Positions 1-8,318 are shown, counted from the first letter of the stretch. The stretch: 35,083 nt of DNA from Alphaproteobacteria bacterium (GCA_024280895.1 JAJRPI010000001.1:1-35083); one strand, 5' to 3'. A program made the numbers and translations. The notes: generated by a model from the letters alone, not told the origin.

Positions 1-1
1 A

Positions 2-2572
2 ATACAAAGCGGCCGTGTTCCCGTTCTTGGGAGTGACATCGCAGAGAAGCGCCATCGCAATGAGGTGTGCGCCCAGATTGCTTATATGCCTCAAGGGCTG
101 GGGCATAATCTTTATCCAACCCTCACGGTTCAGGAAAATGTCGATTTTTTTGGTCGTTTGTTCGGTCAATCTGCTTCTGAACGGGCCTGGCGCATTGATG
201 ATTTGCTGCACAGTACGGGTCTGTCCCCCTTCAGGGACCGCCCGGCAGGCAAACTGTCAGGTGGCATGAAGCAAAAATTATCCCTGTGTTGCTCGTTGAT
301 CCACGACCCGGATCTGCTGATCCTTGATGAACCGACAACTGGCGTTGATCCCTTGTCACGTCGTCAGTTTTGGGAGCTGATTGATCGTATTCGCGAACGC
401 CGCCCCGGCATGAGTGTGATAACTGCGACAGCCTATATGGAGGAGGCGGAGCGTTTCGATTATCTGATCGCCATGGATGACGGGAAGGTTCTTTCGACCG
501 GTACGCCCAATGAGTTGAAAAAACAGACCGGGCAAAAAACGCTCGAAGAGGCCTTTATTTCCTTGCTACCCAAAGAAAAACGCGCTGGGCACGAGGTTGT
601 GGTGCTGCCGCCAAGGGGCGCTCATGATGGTGAGTTGGCGATTGAAGCGAGCGATCTCACCATGAAGTTTGGCGACTTTACCGCTGTCGATAAAGTAAGT
701 GTCGAGATTGAACGGGGCGAAATATTTGGCTTTCTTGGCTCTAATGGTTGCGGTAAAACCACCACTATGAAAATGCTGACGGGCCTTTTGAACCCAAGTG
801 AGGGCACCGCCAAACTATTCGGCAAGCCTGTGGATGCCAATGATATGGAGACCCGCCGGCGAGTGGGCTACATGTCGCAATCCTTCTCACTCTATGGCGA
901 GCTTAGCGTTCGGCAAAATCTCGATCTTCATGCGCGCCTGTTTGACATTCCAACGTCTAAAATAAGCCAGCGGGTGGGCGAGATGATTGACCACTTCGAC
1001 CTTGGTGATGTGGCGGATGATTTGCCAGGCAGCTTGCCGCTTGGTGTGCGTCAAAGATTGCAGCTCTCTGTTGCCATGATCCACAAGCCCGAAATACTGA
1101 TCCTTGATGAACCCACTTCAGGGGTTGACCCCATTGCGCGGGATCAATTTTGGCGGCTGCTCATTGAGCTGTCGCGCCGGGATGGCGTCACCATTTTTAT
1201 TTCGACCCACTTTATCAATGAAGCGGAGCGTTGCGACCGGATCTCATTGATGCACGCAGGGAAAATCCTGGCGATTGATGTGCCTGATGAGTTACGGCGT
1301 TCGCGCGGAGCCAAAACGCTTGAAGACGCGTTCATTGGCTATCTGGAAGAGGCTGTGAATGCGGATACTCTTGAAGAGAGTGAGCACGTCCCAAAAGCTG
1401 AAGCTCTTCAAACCAAAACTGCACCTAAAAAGCCCTCATCTCGTTTGTTTGATCGGGGGCGCATGTGGGCCTTTACGCGCCGTGAAGCGATGGAGCTGAC
1501 CCGCGATCCCATTCGCATCATATTTGCCCTGCTTGGTCCCATTATCCTGGCCATTGCTATGGCGAACGGTATTTCGTTTGACGTGGAAAAACTGGATTAT
1601 GCGGTTTTTGATCAGGACCGCTCGCGTGAAAGTCAGTCGTTTCTCGAAAACTTTTCCAGTTCCCGCTATTTTCAATTGAAGCCACCAATCTATGCTCGCG
1701 CTGAACTTGACCGTCGTTTGCAAAGCGGAGAGCTTAAATTTGCACTTGTTGTGCCGCCAGATTTTGGTCGCGACTTGCTCTCTGGCCGGTCCCCGGATGT
1801 GGGAGCCTGGTTTGATGGAGCGGTGACTTTTCAGGCCGAGACATCCAGAGGTTATGTACAAGGCGTGCTGGCCAACTATCTAGCGGAGTTTTCCAGACGC
1901 GAAAGCAGTGGGCAGGCCGTTTCGCAACTTGCGCAGATTGAAACGCGCTTCAGGTATAACCAAGCCTTTTTGAGTATTTATGCTATCTCTCCCGGCGTGC
2001 TCATGCTGTTGATTTATATGTTCTCGACGATGCTGACGGCGCTGGGTGTGGTAAGAGAAAAAGAGCTGGGGTCCATCACCAATCTTTATGCCTCGCCTGC
2101 CAGCAAGCTGGAGTTTTTGATCGGTAAACAGCTGCCCTATATTGCCCTCGCCCTTGTTAGTTTTTCGAGCCTGGTCATTTTGAATGTGGGTTTCTTTGCT
2201 GTGCCAATGACAGGCAGTTTTATGGCCCTGATGGTGGGAGCCGTTTTGTTTGCAACAGCTGCCACATCGCTTGGTCTGGTTATTTCTTCTTTTGTCTCGA
2301 GCCAACTTGCGGCGATTTTTGGCTCAGCCATTATCGTTATGATCCCGACGCTGAATTTTTCCGGCATGCTCTATCCAGTTTCAACGCTTGAGGGGGGAGG
2401 GTGGATCATTGGCCATAGTTTCCCAGCGCTCTACTTCCAGAACGTGACAAGTGGTGTGTTCAATAAAGGACTGGGCTTCTCGTCTCTTTATCCAAGCTAT
2501 CTCTGGCTGGTGCTATTTTGCCTGATCTTTTGGACATTGGCGGCCCTCTTATTGAAAAAACAGGAAGCGTGA
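2..2572 (+). CDS. RbbA-like ABC transporter, two ATPase domains fused to ABC-2 permease (5' partial)
   Basis: The reading frame is open at the left edge, so the N-terminus and the first Walker A are missing. What remains has the first ATPase domain (Q-loop YMPQGL, signature LSGGMKQ, Walker B LLILDEPTTGVDP), a second complete ATPase domain with Walker A GSNGCGKTTT and Walker B LILDEPTSGVDP, then an ABC-2 membrane domain with one N-terminal and about five C-terminal transmembrane segments. The second signature motif reads LPLGVRQ instead of LSGGQ; from family knowledge this is usual in RbbA/YhiH proteins. The stop overlaps the start of the next permease (TGATG), so the two are translationally coupled, as in the E. 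coli yhiI-rbbA-yhhJ arrangement; an HlyD-type adaptor is expected to the left. The role is probably an efflux or export pump. RbbA was named for ribosome-associated ATPase activity, which cannot be judged here. Confidence 0.9.
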   Translation: MQSGRVPVLGSDIAEKRHRNEVCAQIAYMPQGLGHNLYPTLTVQENVDFFGRLFGQSASERAWRIDDLLHSTGLSPFRDRPAGKLSGGMKQKLSLCCSLIHDPDLLILDEPTTGVDPLSRRQFWELIDRIRERRPGMSVITATAYMEEAERFDYLIAMDDGKVLSTGTPNELKKQTGQKTLEEAFISLLPKEKRAGHEVVVLPPRGAHDGELAIEASDLTMKFGDFTAVDKVSVEIERGEIFGFLGSNGCGKTTTMKMLTGLLNPSEGTAKLFGKPVDANDMETRRRVGYMSQSFSLYGELSVRQNLDLHARLFDIPTSKISQRVGEMIDHFDLGDVADDLPGSLPLGVRQRLQLSVAMIHKPEILILDEPTSGVDPIARDQFWRLLIELSRRDGVTIFISTHFINEAERCDRISLMHAGKILAIDVPDELRRSRGAKTLEDAFIGYLEEAVNADTLEESEHVPKAEALQTKTAPKKPSSRLFDRGRMWAFTRREAMELTRDPIRIIFALLGPIILAIAMANGISFDVEKLDYAVFDQDRSRESQSFLENFSSSRYFQLKPPIYARAELDRRLQSGELKFALVVPPDFGRDLLSGRSPDVGAWFDGAVTFQAETSRGYVQGVLANYLAEFSRRESSGQAVSQLAQIETRFRYNQAFLSIYAISPGVLMLLIYMFSTMLTALGVVREKELGSITNLYASPASKLEFLIGKQLPYIALALVSFSSLVILNVGFFAVPMTGSFMALMVGAVLFATAATSLGLVISSFVSSQLAAIFGSAIIVMIPTLNFSGMLYPVSTLEGGGWIIGHSFPALYFQNVTSGVFNKGLGFSSLYPSYLWLVLFCLIFWTLAALLLKKQEA

Positions 2573-3699
2573 TGCAAAGACATCTCAAAAATATTTTTCG
2601 GCTTGGGGTTAAGGAACTCAACAGTTTACGGCGTGACCCGGTACTGGTATTTTTGATTTTCTTCACCTTCACCTTTGCGATCTATATTGTGGCCACCGGC
2701 GTACAGACCGAGCTGCGCAACGCCTCCATCGCGGTGGTTGATGAGGATCGTTCTGATCTGTCGCGCCAAATCAGGGCGGCCTTTCTTAAACCCTATTTCA
2801 AGCCTCCGGTTTTGCTTGAACTTGAAGAGATCGATCGTGTGATGGATGCCAGCCAATTTGCTTTCGTCATTGATATCCCGCCAAACTTTCAGGCCGATGT
2901 ACTGCAGGCGCGCCAGCCCCGCCTGCAAGTCAATGTCGATGCCACCGCCATGACGCTGGCGGGTAATGGCGCTGCGTATATTCAAACCATCATTAATCGG
3001 CAACTGGTTGAGTTTTTGAACAGATCCGACATGAAACTCGCGCAACCTGTCACCTTGACCATGCGCACCAAGTTCAATCCCAATCTTGATTCGAGCTGGT
3101 TCATGTCGATCATGCAGATTGTCTCGAACATCACGATGCTGTCCCTGATCCTCTCGGGAGCAGCTGTTATCCGCGAACGTGAGCGCGGCACCATCGAACA
3201 TCTGCTGGTGATGCCTGTGACACCCGGAGAGATCATGCTGGCCAAAATATGGGCCAATGGACTGGCCATTATCCTTGCCGTGGTCCTGTCGCTATATGTG
3301 GTTGTTCAGGGCGTCCTGGCGGTCAATATCACTGGCTCAATCACCTTGTTTGTCCTGGGAACCTCGCTTTTTCTTTATGCCATGACGGCGCTTGGTATTG
3401 TCCTGTCAACCTTTGCCAGATCAATGCCGCAATTCGCTTTGCTGGCCATTCCCTTCTTCGTTGTGATGAATATGCTTTCAGGTGGAACATCGCCTCTTGA
3501 GGGTATGCCGAAATTTTTGCAGATCATAATGCAGGCCGCTCCCTCCACCCACTTCACCAGTTTTGCCCAGGCGGTTTTATTTCGTGGTGCTGGTCTGTCG
3601 ATTGTCTGGCCGCAGATGGCAGCCATGTTATTCATTGGAACGATCTTGTTCTTTACGGCTCTGATGCGCTTTCGCGCCACCATGTCCTCAGCCCATTAG
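2572..3699 (+). CDS. ABC-2 type permease, YhhJ-like
   Basis: This 375-residue integral membrane protein starts MQRHLKNIFRLGVKELNSL. An ATG exists 54 bases upstream in the same frame, but the start at 2572 is preferred because it overlaps the TGA of the preceding gene and matches the usual N-terminus of the family. One membrane segment near residues 25-43 is followed by a large extracytoplasmic domain (about 45-170), then five hydrophobic segments to the C-terminus, the ABC-2 permease topology. The motif RERERGTIEHLLVMPVTP just before the last membrane block is characteristic of the family. It most likely pairs with the membrane half of the upstream RbbA-like protein to form one exporter. The stop is TAG, which helps show that TAG is a normal stop in this genome. 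No substrate can be inferred. Confidence 0.9.
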   Translation: MQRHLKNIFRLGVKELNSLRRDPVLVFLIFFTFTFAIYIVATGVQTELRNASIAVVDEDRSDLSRQIRAAFLKPYFKPPVLLELEEIDRVMDASQFAFVIDIPPNFQADVLQARQPRLQVNVDATAMTLAGNGAAYIQTIINRQLVEFLNRSDMKLAQPVTLTMRTKFNPNLDSSWFMSIMQIVSNITMLSLILSGAAVIRERERGTIEHLLVMPVTPGEIMLAKIWANGLAIILAVVLSLYVVVQGVLAVNITGSITLFVLGTSLFLYAMTALGIVLSTFARSMPQFALLAIPFFVVMNMLSGGTSPLEGMPKFLQIIMQAAPSTHFTSFAQAVLFRGAGLSIVWPQMAAMLFIGTILFFTALMRFRATMSSAH

Positions 3700-4469
3700 A
3701 TAATGGGTTTCATAAACGGCTTGCATATTGACACGTCGTCAGGCGAGCGATACCGGCAGCAAAGCTGCGCACCCCGTCAGGGGTCGATATGATATGGGCG
3801 ATTTGTCCGCGCCCGTAGGGGAGCAGCTTTGCTGATCCCTTCCTGGTAAGTTCAATGACAGATCATCGTCAGACCGGTGTTCGGGGGCTGTGGCTCACGT
3901 GGTGGGTGGGTGCTTGTTCAATGCCTTGGTGCCGCTCATACTTCCCTTGTATATGACAAACTGTCGCAATGAACAAAAACATGCGCGTATGAGATTGCTT
4001 CGTTATTATAGTTTCGAGATCGCATTACTGGCCTTTGCCGAAGTAAACAAATAGACTTTACTCTCGTATACCATTGAATAACACGCGGGGAAATATTTTA
4101 TTTGGAATCATATTCATTGCGCAGACAATAGAAATTGCATTATTGATCATTTTCAGGTTTGTAATATGCCCGTTTGTTTGCTAGGTGTACTTTTGCTTTG
4201 TGCATTCGTATTTCAGAATATATGCGCATTTGCATTTGAATTTGTATCTGGCTTGCCAGGGAGGACGGCGTTTGCATTTTTCTGGAGACATGGGAATTCT
4301 GCTGAGATGCTGACCTGGGATTGCTGACAAATCTTATAAACAAAGCTGATTTAATTGAATCTTGTATGTCCAAACCGTGGACTTGCAATAAAGTTTTTTT
4401 CATGGCACTTGAACTATCGCCAACTGGCGTAGCCATTGAAATAATCACAGAAGAAGGAACCTTGAGTTC
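3700..4469. other. 770-bp gene-poor leader upstream of the apr operon
   Basis: No convincing gene was found. A long stem-loop at 3757-3834 lies in the left third and may end the transporter transcript. From about 4060 to 4460 the DNA is AT-rich with no good ribosome binding site apart from the one for aprM (AGAAGGAA, about 4449-4456), so this part most likely carries the apr promoter and any regulatory sites. A weak CTGACC (4310-4315) and TTATAA (4335-4340) pair is the best sigma70-like match I see, but its 19-bp spacing is poor. A small inverted repeat CGCCA-AC-TGGCG lies near 4419-4430. Short open frames on both strands here lack start signals and recognisable sequence. Confidence 0.5.
3757..3834. 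repeat. Inverted repeat / long stem-loop downstream of the ABC permease
   Basis: CAGCAAAGCTGC at 3757-3768 is perfectly complementary to GCAGCTTTGCTG at 3823-3834. The stem continues inward after a small bulge as CCCC against GGGG, and a second internal hairpin of GGGCG against CGCCC lies in the loop. There is no T-tract on either side, so it is not a classical intrinsic terminator. It could protect the transporter mRNA 3' end or be a dispersed palindromic unit. Confidence 0.55.
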
Positions 4470-5312
4470 ATGTTTACGATCAACCCCTTCTCCGAGCTTT
4501 CGGAGTTAATACCTGTCTATGTCCAGCAGGGCTACGTCATCGCTATGGCGATTCTTGTTATCGGCGGTACTGTGATTGATACGCTTCACAAGAAAAGTGC
4601 CAAGTGGTTCTTTATAAATGCCAAGGACGCGCAGAAAAGAGCCACCCGGAAAATTGAGAGTTCCGAAAAACTGGTGATTGCAGCGCAGACAGGCATGAGT
4701 GAAGTTTTGACTTCCTCCGAGTTCTCGAGCAAGCGACGCAGACTTTCTCATCTGTTTAGCATGTATGGTTTTGTGCTTTTCGTAGCCACAACCGCCATCA
4801 TGATATTCCTCTTTCCGGGCGCTAAAGCTTCGACGCCAGCGATCTGGCCAATGCTTTGGCATGTGGGAGCGCTGATGCTTGCATTTGGCGGCTACTGGTT
4901 CTGGTTCTTTATCAGGGTCGACGTCGCGGCTGAAGGTCGTACATGGTACCATCTTGTTAAAGCTGATATGTTTATCCTCTCCCTTTTGGCGATGGTAACC
5001 TTCGGGCTGATCTGGTCCTACATGCAAGCAACGAATGTTGCTGGATGGGAACAGTTGTTCCTTGGCCTGTTTATCCTGGCGTCTACGATCTTGTTTGGTG
5101 GAGTGCTCTGGTCGAAATTCGCCCATATGTTCTTCAAACCTGCTGCGGCTTATCAAAAACGCATTACCAAAGCGGATGGATCCGCTGAGAATTTGCCAAC
5201 GATTACCCGTGATGAAACCAAGCAACAAGAGCGCCATTCTATGGAACTGTTGAAAGATGCCCCTATGGATATGGGTCTTGGTATCAAGCGCGAACGGCCA
5301 AATCACTACTAG
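4470..5312 (+). CDS. aprM: AprM-type membrane protein of adenylylsulfate reductase
   Basis: This 280-residue membrane protein lies directly upstream of aprB and aprA. Five hydrophobic segments are visible at about residues 22-39, 98-116, 127-149, 165-184 and 196-216, with a basic cytoplasmic stretch (about 40-95) after the first and a polar tail after the last. Histidines at 131, 161 and 219 lie in or near membrane segments and could bind heme, but this is inference. From knowledge of sulfur oxidisers, aprM occurs with aprBA where qmoABC is absent and is thought to anchor the enzyme and pass electrons between AprB and the quinone pool. A ribosome binding site AGAAGGAA lies about 13 bases before the ATG. 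The stop is TAG. The 64-bp gap to aprB holds only a ribosome binding site. Confidence 0.85.
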   Translation: MFTINPFSELSELIPVYVQQGYVIAMAILVIGGTVIDTLHKKSAKWFFINAKDAQKRATRKIESSEKLVIAAQTGMSEVLTSSEFSSKRRRLSHLFSMYGFVLFVATTAIMIFLFPGAKASTPAIWPMLWHVGALMLAFGGYWFWFFIRVDVAAEGRTWYHLVKADMFILSLLAMVTFGLIWSYMQATNVAGWEQLFLGLFILASTILFGGVLWSKFAHMFFKPAAAYQKRITKADGSAENLPTITRDETKQQERHSMELLKDAPMDMGLGIKRERPNHY

Positions 5313-5376
5313 AGAAATCAACTCGCAAGCTTCTGGATACCAGTAAGTTTCGATCAAACAATTTAAGGAAACGAAT

Positions 5377-5856
5377 ATGCCTACTTTCGTTTATATGACT
5401 AGATGTGATGGCTGCGGTCATTGCGTCGACATCTGCCCGTCGGATATTATGCATATCGACAAGACTTATCGTCGTGCATACAATATTGAACCTAACATGT
5501 GTTGGGAGTGTTACTCCTGCGTCAAGGCCTGCCCACATAACGCCATTGACGTTCGCGGATATGCCGACTTTGCCCCACTGGGTAGTAGCGTACGCGTTCT
5601 TCGCGATGAAGAAAAAGGCACAATCGCCTGGAAGATCACGTTCAGAGATGGCCGCGTGAAAGAATTCCTGTCACCCATTACAACAAAGCCTTGGGGAAAA
5701 TACATTCCTCAGCTTGCTGACGCTACTCCGCCAAGCAAGGATATGCGAGATGGCGAGTTGCTTTTTAATGAACCCAAATATATCCGCCTGGATGAAGGTG
5801 GACTACATACTTTGGAGTCAAACGGACTGACATTGAAGGAAGGCGTGTACTACTAA
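5377..5856 (+). CDS. aprB: Adenylylsulfate reductase beta subunit (2x[4Fe-4S])
   Basis: The 159-residue iron-sulfur subunit shows two ferredoxin-type clusters. Cluster one uses C10, C13, C16 and C20 (CDGCGHCVDICP); cluster two uses C42, C45, C48 and C52 (CWECYSCVKACP). The tryptophan after C42 is a conserved feature of AprB. The C-terminal 100 residues form the beta-sheet and tail that wrap AprA. Length matches the family, usually 145-165 residues. In sulfur-oxidising bacteria the complex runs in the direction sulfite + AMP to APS, releasing two electrons that pass through AprB to the membrane protein. The ribosome binding site AAGGAAA precedes the ATG by about seven bases. The stop TAA overlaps the aprA ATG (TAATG), so the two subunits are coupled. 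Cytoplasmic. Confidence 0.97.
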   Translation: MPTFVYMTRCDGCGHCVDICPSDIMHIDKTYRRAYNIEPNMCWECYSCVKACPHNAIDVRGYADFAPLGSSVRVLRDEEKGTIAWKITFRDGRVKEFLSPITTKPWGKYIPQLADATPPSKDMRDGELLFNEPKYIRLDEGGLHTLESNGLTLKEGVYY

Positions 5857-7775
5857 TGGCTTATAAAACGATTATTGAAGACGATATTGATATCCTTGTC
5901 GCCGGTGCCGGCCTTGGTGGCACAGGTGCCGCCTGGGAAGCCAGGTTCTGGGGCAAAGACAAGAAAATCGTCATTGCTGAAAAAGCAAATATGGACCGCT
6001 CTGGTGCGGTTGCTCAGGGTCTTTATGCGATCAACTGCTATATGGGCACACGCTGGGGTGAGAACAACCCGGAAGACCATGTACGCTACGCTCGTATGGA
6101 TCTCATGGGTATGGTTCGCGAAGATCTGGCCTTTGATATGGCTCGCCATGTCGATAGTGCCGTGCATCAGTTCGAAGAATGGGGCCTGCCCATCATGAAA
6201 GACCCTGATACGGGTAACTACATGCGTGAAGGTCGTTGGCAGATCATGATTCATGGTGAGTCATATAAGCCGATTGTTGCTGAAGCTGCGAAAAAATCAG
6301 CTGACAAGGTTTTCAACCGGATCTGTGTCACTCATCTTCTTATGGATGATGCCCAGGAAGACCGCGTTGCGGGTGCTGTGGGCTTTAATGTCCGCACCGG
6401 TGATTATCACGTTTTCAAATCCAAAACCGTTATTTGTGGCGCTGGTGGTGCTTCCAATATCTTTAAGCCACGTTCTGTTGGTGAGGGTGCTGGTCGCGTC
6501 TGGTATGCTCCTTGGTCTTCAGGCTCAGCTTATGGTCTTATGATTGGCGCTGGCGCCAAGATGACCCAGATGGAAAACCGTATCGTGCTTGCACGTTTTA
6601 AAGACGGTTATGGTCCTGTTGGGGCTTACTTCCTGCATCTCAAAACTTATACTCAAAACTGTAATGGTGAAGAGTATGAATCCAAATGGTTCCCTGAACT
6701 CTCTAAAATGGTCGGTAAGGCTTACCTGGATACGGAAGGGCAGCATGTATCGCATAAGCCGATTCCAACCTGCTTGCGTAACCATGCCTTTATCAATGAA
6801 GTAGCGGCTGGTCGTGGTCCTATCCACATGATCACCATGCATTCATTCCAGGATCCGCATCTGGAGGAAGTCGGCTGGGAAAACTTCCTGGGCATGACTG
6901 TTGGTCAGGCTGTATTGTGGGCCGCGACAGATGTCGATCCCAAATATGAAAACCCTGAACTGACGACATCAGAGCCTTATGTCATGGGATCCCATGCGAC
7001 AGGTTGTGGCGGTTGGGCCAGTGGACCAGAAGATCTTTCACCACCAGAATATTTCTGGGGTTATAACCGCATGATGACTGTCCATGGTCTGTTTGGTGCT
7101 GGTGATGCTGTTGGTGGTACACCGCATGCGTTTTCATCTGGATCATTTACCGAAGGTCGCCTTGCTGCCAAAGCTGCTTGCAAATATATCGACGATGGTA
7201 AAGGAGACGGTATTGTTGTCTCCGATGAGCAGATCAGAAATCGCGGCGAACAGATCTTCCATCCAATGGAACATTACAAACTCTATCGCAACGAAATCGT
7301 CGCTGGTGACGTTAACCCACACTATATTAATCCAAGGCAGGGTCTCGACCGTTTGCAAAAATGTATGGATGAATATTGTGGTGGCGTGACCGTCAACTAC
7401 ATGACCAACGAGAAGCTGCTGAACATTGGCCTCAAAAAAATGAAGATCATGGAAGAAGACTTTGAAAGTCTGGCTGCCAAGGATGTTCATGAGTTGCTGC
7501 GTGTTTGGGAATTGAAGCATCGCTTCTTGACTTCTGAATCTGTCTTCCAGCATACGCTGTTCCGTAAAGAAACACGTTGGCCTGGCTATTATTATCGTGG
7601 CGACCACATGAAGTTGGACGATGATAATTGGCATGTTCTGACTGTTTCTCGTCGTGACCCTAAAACTGGCGAATACACGATGGAAAAAGCGCCTTTGTAT
7701 CATCTCGTCGGTGAAAAAGACGAAATGGAAGATAAAGGTCTCAAAGACATCAAGGCAAAAGAAGCTAAAAAGTAG
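5856..7775 (+). CDS. aprA: Adenylylsulfate reductase alpha subunit (FAD)
   Basis: The 639-residue flavoprotein carries the FAD-binding motif GAGLGGTGAAWEA at residues 17-29, the RSGAVAQGLYAIN segment typical of AprA, and the conserved GSHATGCGGWASGPED block around residues 375-390 that holds probable active-site residues. The C-terminal helical region with the ETRWPGYYYRGDHM motif is also typical. It belongs to the fumarate reductase/succinate dehydrogenase flavoprotein superfamily and catalyses the reversible conversion of sulfite and AMP to APS. Synteny with aprM rather than qmoABC, in a proteobacterial context, favours the oxidative direction. The gene uses many GGT, CGT and GCT codons, unlike most neighbours, which suggests high expression or a different origin. 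A ribosome binding site GAAGGAAGG lies inside the end of aprB. The stop is TAG, followed by two tandem hairpins. Confidence 0.97.
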   Translation: MAYKTIIEDDIDILVAGAGLGGTGAAWEARFWGKDKKIVIAEKANMDRSGAVAQGLYAINCYMGTRWGENNPEDHVRYARMDLMGMVREDLAFDMARHVDSAVHQFEEWGLPIMKDPDTGNYMREGRWQIMIHGESYKPIVAEAAKKSADKVFNRICVTHLLMDDAQEDRVAGAVGFNVRTGDYHVFKSKTVICGAGGASNIFKPRSVGEGAGRVWYAPWSSGSAYGLMIGAGAKMTQMENRIVLARFKDGYGPVGAYFLHLKTYTQNCNGEEYESKWFPELSKMVGKAYLDTEGQHVSHKPIPTCLRNHAFINEVAAGRGPIHMITMHSFQDPHLEEVGWENFLGMTVGQAVLWAATDVDPKYENPELTTSEPYVMGSHATGCGGWASGPEDLSPPEYFWGYNRMMTVHGLFGAGDAVGGTPHAFSSGSFTEGRLAAKAACKYIDDGKGDGIVVSDEQIRNRGEQIFHPMEHYKLYRNEIVAGDVNPHYINPRQGLDRLQKCMDEYCGGVTVNYMTNEKLLNIGLKKMKIMEEDFESLAAKDVHELLRVWELKHRFLTSESVFQHTLFRKETRWPGYYYRGDHMKLDDDNWHVLTVSRRDPKTGEYTMEKAPLYHLVGEKDEMEDKGLKDIKAKEAKK

Positions 7776-7782
7776 AACATTA

Positions 7783-7812
7783 CAAACAGACGTTTTTGAA
7801 AGTGTCTGTTTG
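7783..7812 (+). repeat. Hairpin 1 after aprA
   Basis: CAAACAGAC (7783-7791) pairs perfectly with GTCTGTTTG (7804-7812) around a 12-base loop. It begins eight bases after the aprA stop codon. No T-run follows directly; an A-run and a second hairpin come next. It is probably an mRNA-stabilising or attenuating structure that separates the abundant aprBA message from the downstream genes. Confidence 0.6.
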
Positions 7813-7819
7813 AACAAAA

Positions 7820-7852
7820 AAGAAGATCAACATTTAACATGTTGATCTTCTT
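7820..7852 (+). terminator. Hairpin 2 after aprA (14-bp perfect stem), possible partial terminator
   Basis: AAGAAGATCAACAT (7820-7833) pairs perfectly with ATGTTGATCTTCTT (7839-7852) around a five-base loop. The 3' side is T-rich only within the stem (CTTCTT) and then continues GATAATG, so termination would be weak in the forward direction. On the reverse strand the stem is followed by a T-run (complement of the A-run before 7820), which would make a better terminator for antisense transcription. Partial read-through into the downstream genes is the likely outcome. Confidence 0.55.
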
Positions 7853-7934
7853 GATAATGTGACAAATCCAGTCTTTTGCACCAGGGAGCGCCAATATTGA
7901 GGCTCCTTGGTGTAACTGCAATAAAGAGTCTGAG

Positions 7935-8285
7935 ATGAATATTCTTGATAAAACCGATGATGAGATAACTGAGATCGCACATCCCTTGTGGAATGATCTT
8001 GTCAAGCAGTCAAACGCAGGTAAATACGGAGATTTCGTCAAGAATTTTTCGCGTGACCTGGCGCATGGCCTTGATCAGGTTGAGGTGGGTAAACAGTTCG
8101 CAAAAAGTGAGCTTACCAGGAGCCTGTCAGAAGAGATGGACTATATCGGCCTTATTCGTCGTGGCCAGCATGTTACGGTTCTTTACCGGCAACGCAGCAC
8201 CAAGAAAGAAGGCGAATGGCTTGGCAGACTGGTCCTGGGCTATGAAGAAGATGATATCAAGATTTTCGGGGCTTCCATTTTCTAA
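7935..8285 (+). CDS. Uncharacterised apr-linked 116-aa protein, probably NTF2-like fold
   Basis: I do not recognise a named family. The protein has 116 residues, no signal peptide, no membrane segment and no cysteine. Its pattern is an N-terminal pair of helices (LWNDLVKQSNAGKYGDFVKN) followed by alternating beta strands (YIGLIRRGQHVTVLYRQ, WLGRLVLGYEEDDIKIFGA). That order, with the phrase 'G-x-Y-x-x-F-x-x-x-F-S', resembles NTF2-like/SnoaL small alpha-beta cone proteins; this is inferred by eye. It lies 159 bp after aprA behind two hairpins, in the same direction, with a modest ribosome binding site (AAAGAG, 7922-7927). An accessory role in Apr assembly, FAD loading or regulation is possible but not shown. 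Confidence 0.8.
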   Translation: MNILDKTDDEITEIAHPLWNDLVKQSNAGKYGDFVKNFSRDLAHGLDQVEVGKQFAKSELTRSLSEEMDYIGLIRRGQHVTVLYRQRSTKKEGEWLGRLVLGYEEDDIKIFGASIF

Positions 8286-8304
8286 ACGCTCCCAAGTCGA
8301 GTAT

Positions 8305-8318
8305 TTTCGACGTCGAAA
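8305..8318. promoter_or_regulatory. 14-bp perfect palindrome, candidate operator or small hairpin
   Basis: TTTCGACGTCGAAA is perfectly self-complementary and lies in the 117-bp gap between the 116-aa and 52-aa genes, 20 bases after the first stop. A nearby GTCGA (8296-8300) can alternatively pair with TCGAC (8307-8311). No T-tract follows. It has the form of a dimeric regulator site, but no known consensus is matched. Confidence 0.35.

Noticed and set aside
2626-3201. 191-codon minus-strand open frame opposite the YhhJ-like permease
   Set aside because: No start signal and no recognisable domain; a shadow of the permease.
4140-4448. 102-codon minus-strand frame in the apr leader with a QIQIQMQMR stretch
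   Set aside because: AT-rich simple sequence, no ribosome binding site, no recognisable family; it would also overlap the likely apr promoter.
4506-5357. 283-codon open frame antisense to aprM
   Set aside because: It mirrors aprM, has a composition rich in His, Cys and Arg typical of antisense frames, and no ribosome binding site. aprM is supported by synteny and membrane pattern.
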